NCBI GenBank assembly: GCA_046727855.1
Contig: JBKPDL010000202.1
Location: forward strand, 1 to 25,382
Length of the DNA: 25,382 nt
Reading direction: 5' to 3'
Source: DASPWV01 sp046727855
Lineage (GTDB): Bacteria; Acidobacteriota; Vicinamibacteria; Vicinamibacterales; UBA2999
Shown here: positions 22,889 to 25,382 of the stretch, in pieces
How the letters are laid out: each line of letters begins with the position of its first letter
Position numbering within the stretch: the first letter of the stretch is position 1
Notes under the pieces: model-generated
Database searches by the model: none
What the model was told of the DNA's origin: nothing
The model's input: only the letters and a program-made list of their open reading frames with translations
Translations under genes and position numbers: made by a program

Positions 22889-23395
22889 TCAATGTCGGCT
22901 AACCCGGCGGGCCCGCCGGCGCTCCCGAAGGCCAGGAAGGAGCTCGATGATTTGCGCGCCAACCACCCCGACAAATCCGTTCCCGATGGCCTGGCTGAGC
23001 ACCGCCGTATATGGGGTTGGAAACTGCCGCAGGTCCAGCAGCATGTACAAGCCCATGAACACAGCCGAGTGCAGAATCGTGGCCATGACGAAAACAATGA
23101 AGCGCGGCAACGGCGCAGTCACAATGAACTGGGTGCCGAGCAACCCGGCCAAAAAGCCCACCAGCGTCTTGGCCAATCCTCCAATCCCGAGTACGCCCAG
23201 TGGCAGCGCATCCTGAATCAGGCCAGCGAGGCTGCCGACGAGCACGCCTGTGATCGGTCCCGACATGAGCGAGATGTAGACCACGACCACGAGGACGAGG
23301 TCGAGTGCTGCCATTCCGCGGATGACAAGCCCGGTCAACGTGGTTTGAAGAGCCAACGCAGCGGCAATGGCTGCGAGCGCCGCCAGCGCCTTCAC
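22889..23395 (-). CDS. mreD: Rod shape-determining protein MreD
   Basis: A 168-residue integral membrane protein of the elongasome with about five hydrophobic helices. It has the family pattern SGPITGVLVGSLAGLIQDALP, then LGIGGLAKTLVGFLAG, and a C-terminal basic tail (LRERRRARRVSRH). Sequence is poorly conserved in this family, so identity rests equally on position between mreC and mrdA. GTG at 23395 overlaps the mreC stop by 4 bases (GTGA), indicating coupling. Confidence 0.93.
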   Translation of the reverse strand: MKALAALAAIAAALALQTTLTGLVIRGMAALDLVLVVVVYISLMSGPITGVLVGSLAGLIQDALPLGVLGIGGLAKTLVGFLAGLLGTQFIVTAPLPRFIVFVMATILHSAVFMGLYMLLDLRQFPTPYTAVLSQAIGNGFVGVVGAQIIELLPGLRERRRARRVSRH

Positions 23396-24471
23396 TCGGT
23401 TGCACCCTGTGGCGTGCGGTTGCCACTCGGCGGTGTCGCGTTTCCGCTCGCCGGCGGCGCTTGATCGACGCGCGGCACCGGCGCCCGCGGCGTTTGATTG
23501 ACCGGACGAGGCGCGCGCGGCGCCTGATTCAACGGCCGCGCGGCGCGTGGCGTCTGATTGACTGCGCGCGGCGCGCCCGCTGTCTGGTTCGTCGACAGCA
23601 ACGGCGTCTCACTCGGAGGCGGCTCCTTCGCGAGCGCTTCCTCTGCTGCTTTGATCGATGGCGGTGTCGTGACGACCAGCACCTCCTCGAGCCGCGAGAA
23701 ATCGACCGCCGGGCGAACGGTGAGCTTGTGGAAGGTGCCGGGACCGCGGTCCGCCCCCTCGATGGTGCCGATGACGAAGCCCTTGGGATAGATGCCGTCG
23801 AGTCCCGAAGTGACAACGAGGTCGCCTTGCTTGACGTCCGCGGTGCCGGGCACGTAGTCCATTTCCAGCGTGTCGCCGCCCTGCCCGAGCACAATCCCCT
23901 GCACCCGCGTGCGCTCGATCAAGGCCGCGGCCGCAGCGTTGCGATCGATGAGCAGCTGCACAGATCCCGCCCGGCGGCTCGGAAGAATGACGCGCCCCAC
24001 CACGCCCGCCGGCGAAATCACCGCCATGTCCTTTTTCACGCCGTCCAATGTGCCTTTGTCGATCGTGCGCGCGAGGACGTCATTCTGCGGCGAAGCGCCG
24101 ATGATCTCGGCCGCGACCGTTTCGACTCTGGCGCGCTGCCGCAGCTCCAGAAGCTGCTGCAGCCGCTCGGCGCGTTCGGCAAACGCTCGTTCTTCCTGCA
24201 GCCGCACCTGCAGCGTGTGCAGCTCCTGTTTGAGCCGGTCGTTTTCCACCTGCGCAGATCGCAGGTCCACGTATCCGGTCCACAGGCCTTTCACACCTGA
24301 GAATGTGTTCATCGCGCCGCGCTGAATCTCGGCAAACACGCCAAACGTCGCCACCGAGAGCAACGGCACACCCGCTTTTGTGTTCACCTGCGCCGAAATG
24401 AGGATCACGTGAAGGATGACGGCGGCAGTGAACACCAGAAACGGTCGCTGTGAGAGTTGAACAGGTGGCAT
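23392..24471 (-). CDS. mreC: Rod shape-determining protein MreC with repeat-rich C-terminus
   Basis: A bitopic elongasome protein that bridges MreB/MreD and PBP2. Residues about 11-29 form the membrane span and 68-115 a coiled coil (VENDRLKQELHTLQVRLQEE). A beta-rich core follows: VETVAAEIIGASPQNDVLAR, IDKGTLDGVKKDMAVISPAGVVG, and SGLDGIYPKGFVIGTIEG. The core ends near residue 270. The remaining about 85 residues are unusual: a Pro/Arg/Asn/Gln-rich tail with imperfect repeats of VNQTPRAPRP (five or so), ending SGNATPPSGNRTPQGATE. Such a tail is absent from standard MreC and should lie in the periplasm, where its positive charge could bind cell-wall polymers. The ATG at 24471 is preceded by a 70-base gap holding a REP-like pair. 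Confidence 0.93.
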   Translation of the reverse strand: MPPVQLSQRPFLVFTAAVILHVILISAQVNTKAGVPLLSVATFGVFAEIQRGAMNTFSGVKGLWTGYVDLRSAQVENDRLKQELHTLQVRLQEERAFAERAERLQQLLELRQRARVETVAAEIIGASPQNDVLARTIDKGTLDGVKKDMAVISPAGVVGRVILPSRRAGSVQLLIDRNAAAAALIERTRVQGIVLGQGGDTLEMDYVPGTADVKQGDLVVTSGLDGIYPKGFVIGTIEGADRGPGTFHKLTVRPAVDFSRLEEVLVVTTPPSIKAAEEALAKEPPPSETPLLSTNQTAGAPRAVNQTPRAARPLNQAPRAPRPVNQTPRAPVPRVDQAPPASGNATPPSGNRTPQGATE

Positions 24472-24480
24472 TGAGGTGTC

Positions 24481-24541
24481 GGCCGGCCTGAAGGCCGGCC
24501 ACTACTGCCCACGTGTGTAGTGGCGCGGCTTCAACCGCGCC
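24481..24541. repeat. Head-to-head pair of GTAG-headed REP-like hairpins
   Basis: The first element is GGCCGGCCTGAAGGCCGGCC (24481-24500) followed by ACTAC; on the minus strand this reads GTAGT then the hairpin. The second element on the plus strand is GTAGT (24517-24521) followed by GGCGCGGCTTCAACCGCGCC (24522-24541). The two share a GTAGTGGC start and a CTTCA loop and face each other across 11 bases. They fill the mreB-mreC gap and reach the mreB stop codon. The layout matches paired REP elements (BIME-like). Confidence 0.82.
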
Positions 24542-25382
24542 TCAATCAATTGCAATCTTCCGCAACAAATCAAAGTCCGACAGCATCTTGCCCGCGCCCA
24601 GCACCACCGACGACAGGGGATCTTCGGCCATCGTGACCGGTAGCCCGGTCTCTTCGCGCAAGCGCTTGTCCAGATTGCGCAGCAGCGATCCGCCGCCGGT
24701 GAGCACGATGCCGCGATCGACGATGTCCGCCGACAGCTCCGGCGGCGTGCGCTCGAGCGCAACCCGCACGGCATCCACAATCACGTTCACCGTTTCAGCG
24801 AGCGCTTCGCGGATCTCTTCGTCGGTAATGGTGATCGTCTTGGGCACGCCTTCGATGAGATGGCGGCCCTTGATCTCCATGGTGAGCCGATCTTCCACGG
24901 GATAGGCGGAACCCAGCTCCATCTTGATCTGTTCGGCTGTGCGCTCGCCGATCAGCAGGTTGTACGTTTTCTTGATGTACTGGATGACCGCTTCGTCCAT
25001 CTCGTTGCCGGCGACCCGGACGGCTTTGCTGTACACGATGCCGGCGAGAGAGATGACGGCGATGTCCGTCGTGCCGCCGCCGATGTCGACCACCATGCTG
25101 CCTGCAGGTTCGGTGATCGGCAGCCCCGCACCGATGGCTGCGGCCATGGCTTCTTCAACCAGGTGAACTTCGCTGGCCTTGGCTCGATAGGCGCTGTCTT
25201 TGACGGCGCGCTTCTCGACCTGCGTGATTTCCGACGGCACGCCGATGATGATGCGCGGGCGCACCCACACATTGCCGTTGTGTGCCTTTTTGATGAAATA
25301 CGTGAGCATCTTCTCGGTCACGTCGAAGTCGGCGATGACGCCGTCTTTCATCGGCTTGATGGCGACGATGTTGCCCGGCGTG
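24542..25382 (-). CDS. mreB: Actin-like rod shape protein MreB (5' end outside the window)
   Basis: The cytoskeletal ATPase that positions the elongasome. The start is beyond the right edge; the frame enters the window at about TPGNIVAIKPMKDGVIADF and runs 279 residues to the TGA at 24542. Actin-fold motifs are clear: the connect-1 region VIADFDVTEKMLTYFI, phosphate-2 MVVDIGGGTTDIAVISL, AGNEMDEAVIQYIKK, and the adenosine loop GIVLTGGGSLLRNLD. Roughly the first 60-65 residues, including phosphate-1, are missing from view. An internal ATG at 25351 is not the true start. It is the first gene of the mreBCD-mrdA-rodA-rng cluster. Confidence 0.97.
   Translation of the reverse strand, partial: TPGNIVAIKPMKDGVIADFDVTEKMLTYFIKKAHNGNVWVRPRIIIGVPSEITQVEKRAVKDSAYRAKASEVHLVEEAMAAAIGAGLPITEPAGSMVVDIGGGTTDIAVISLAGIVYSKAVRVAGNEMDEAVIQYIKKTYNLLIGERTAEQIKMELGSAYPVEDRLTMEIKGRHLIEGVPKTITITDEEIREALAETVNVIVDAVRVALERTPPELSADIVDRGIVLTGGGSLLRNLDKRLREETGLPVTMAEDPLSSVVLGAGKMLSDFDLLRKIAID

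Noticed and set aside
1..25382. Known defence system, prophage or integrative element
   Set aside because: No integrase, phage structural gene, restriction system or toxin-antitoxin pair was recognised; the only mobile trace is the dead IS256 transposase.

Overview
The window is GC-rich chromosomal DNA. It reads best as an Acidobacteriota-like genome, most probably the Vicinamibacteria side. That placement is inferred from gene style and from several dispersed palindromic and short tandem repeats; there is no rRNA or other marker here to prove it. No tRNA, rRNA or CRISPR array was seen, and no intact mobile element.

Left flank (1-1230): two arrays of a short CGCAGATG-type repeat in opposite orientation surround a decayed IS256-family transposase. 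From 1202 to 8808 there is a long minus-strand run. Read in transcription order it is deoA, nupC, punA, cdd, mtnA (nucleoside uptake and cleavage plus a sugar-1-phosphate isomerase, with overlapping or nearly touching genes), then tsaD (tRNA t6A synthesis), a truncated ABC ATPase, a frameshifted yjbQ and a Nudix hydrolase. A small divergent promoter region at 8809-8846 separates this run from plus-strand genes.

The first plus-strand gene is the wreck of an HD-GYP-type protein (8847-9302) in which two internal stretches are missing. It overlaps an exported PafA-like alkaline phosphatase. Next come an exported S8 serine protease, a small outer-membrane beta-barrel protein, a 210-bp GTTC/GAAC repeat array containing two SOS-box-like dyads, an alkyltransferase-like (ATL) DNA-binding protein and a membrane-anchored METTL24-like methyltransferase-fold protein. 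A coupled cassette follows: ECF sigma factor, zinc-finger anti-sigma factor and DUF4097-type exported repeat protein, each overlapping the next by 4 bases. Last on this strand is an exported protein with a Thr/Pro/Lys-rich linker. Two tandem palindromic terminators end this side.

Right flank (18113-25382, minus strand): the rod-shape and elongasome cluster mreB (cut by the window edge), mreC, mreD, mrdA (PBP2), rodA and rng (RNase G). Its intergenic gaps hold strong hairpins, including a head-to-head pair of GTAG-headed REP-like elements between mreB and mreC. Similar elements lie between tsaD and mtnA.

Two themes stand out. First, four loci between 471 and 9302 (transposase, yjbQ, ABC ATPase, HD-GYP) carry internal deletions or frameshifts while their neighbours are intact, which means either local gene decay or an assembly problem. 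Second, the gaps hold several unrelated families of structured repeats, of which the GTTC/GAAC array upstream of a DNA-repair-type gene is the most intriguing.
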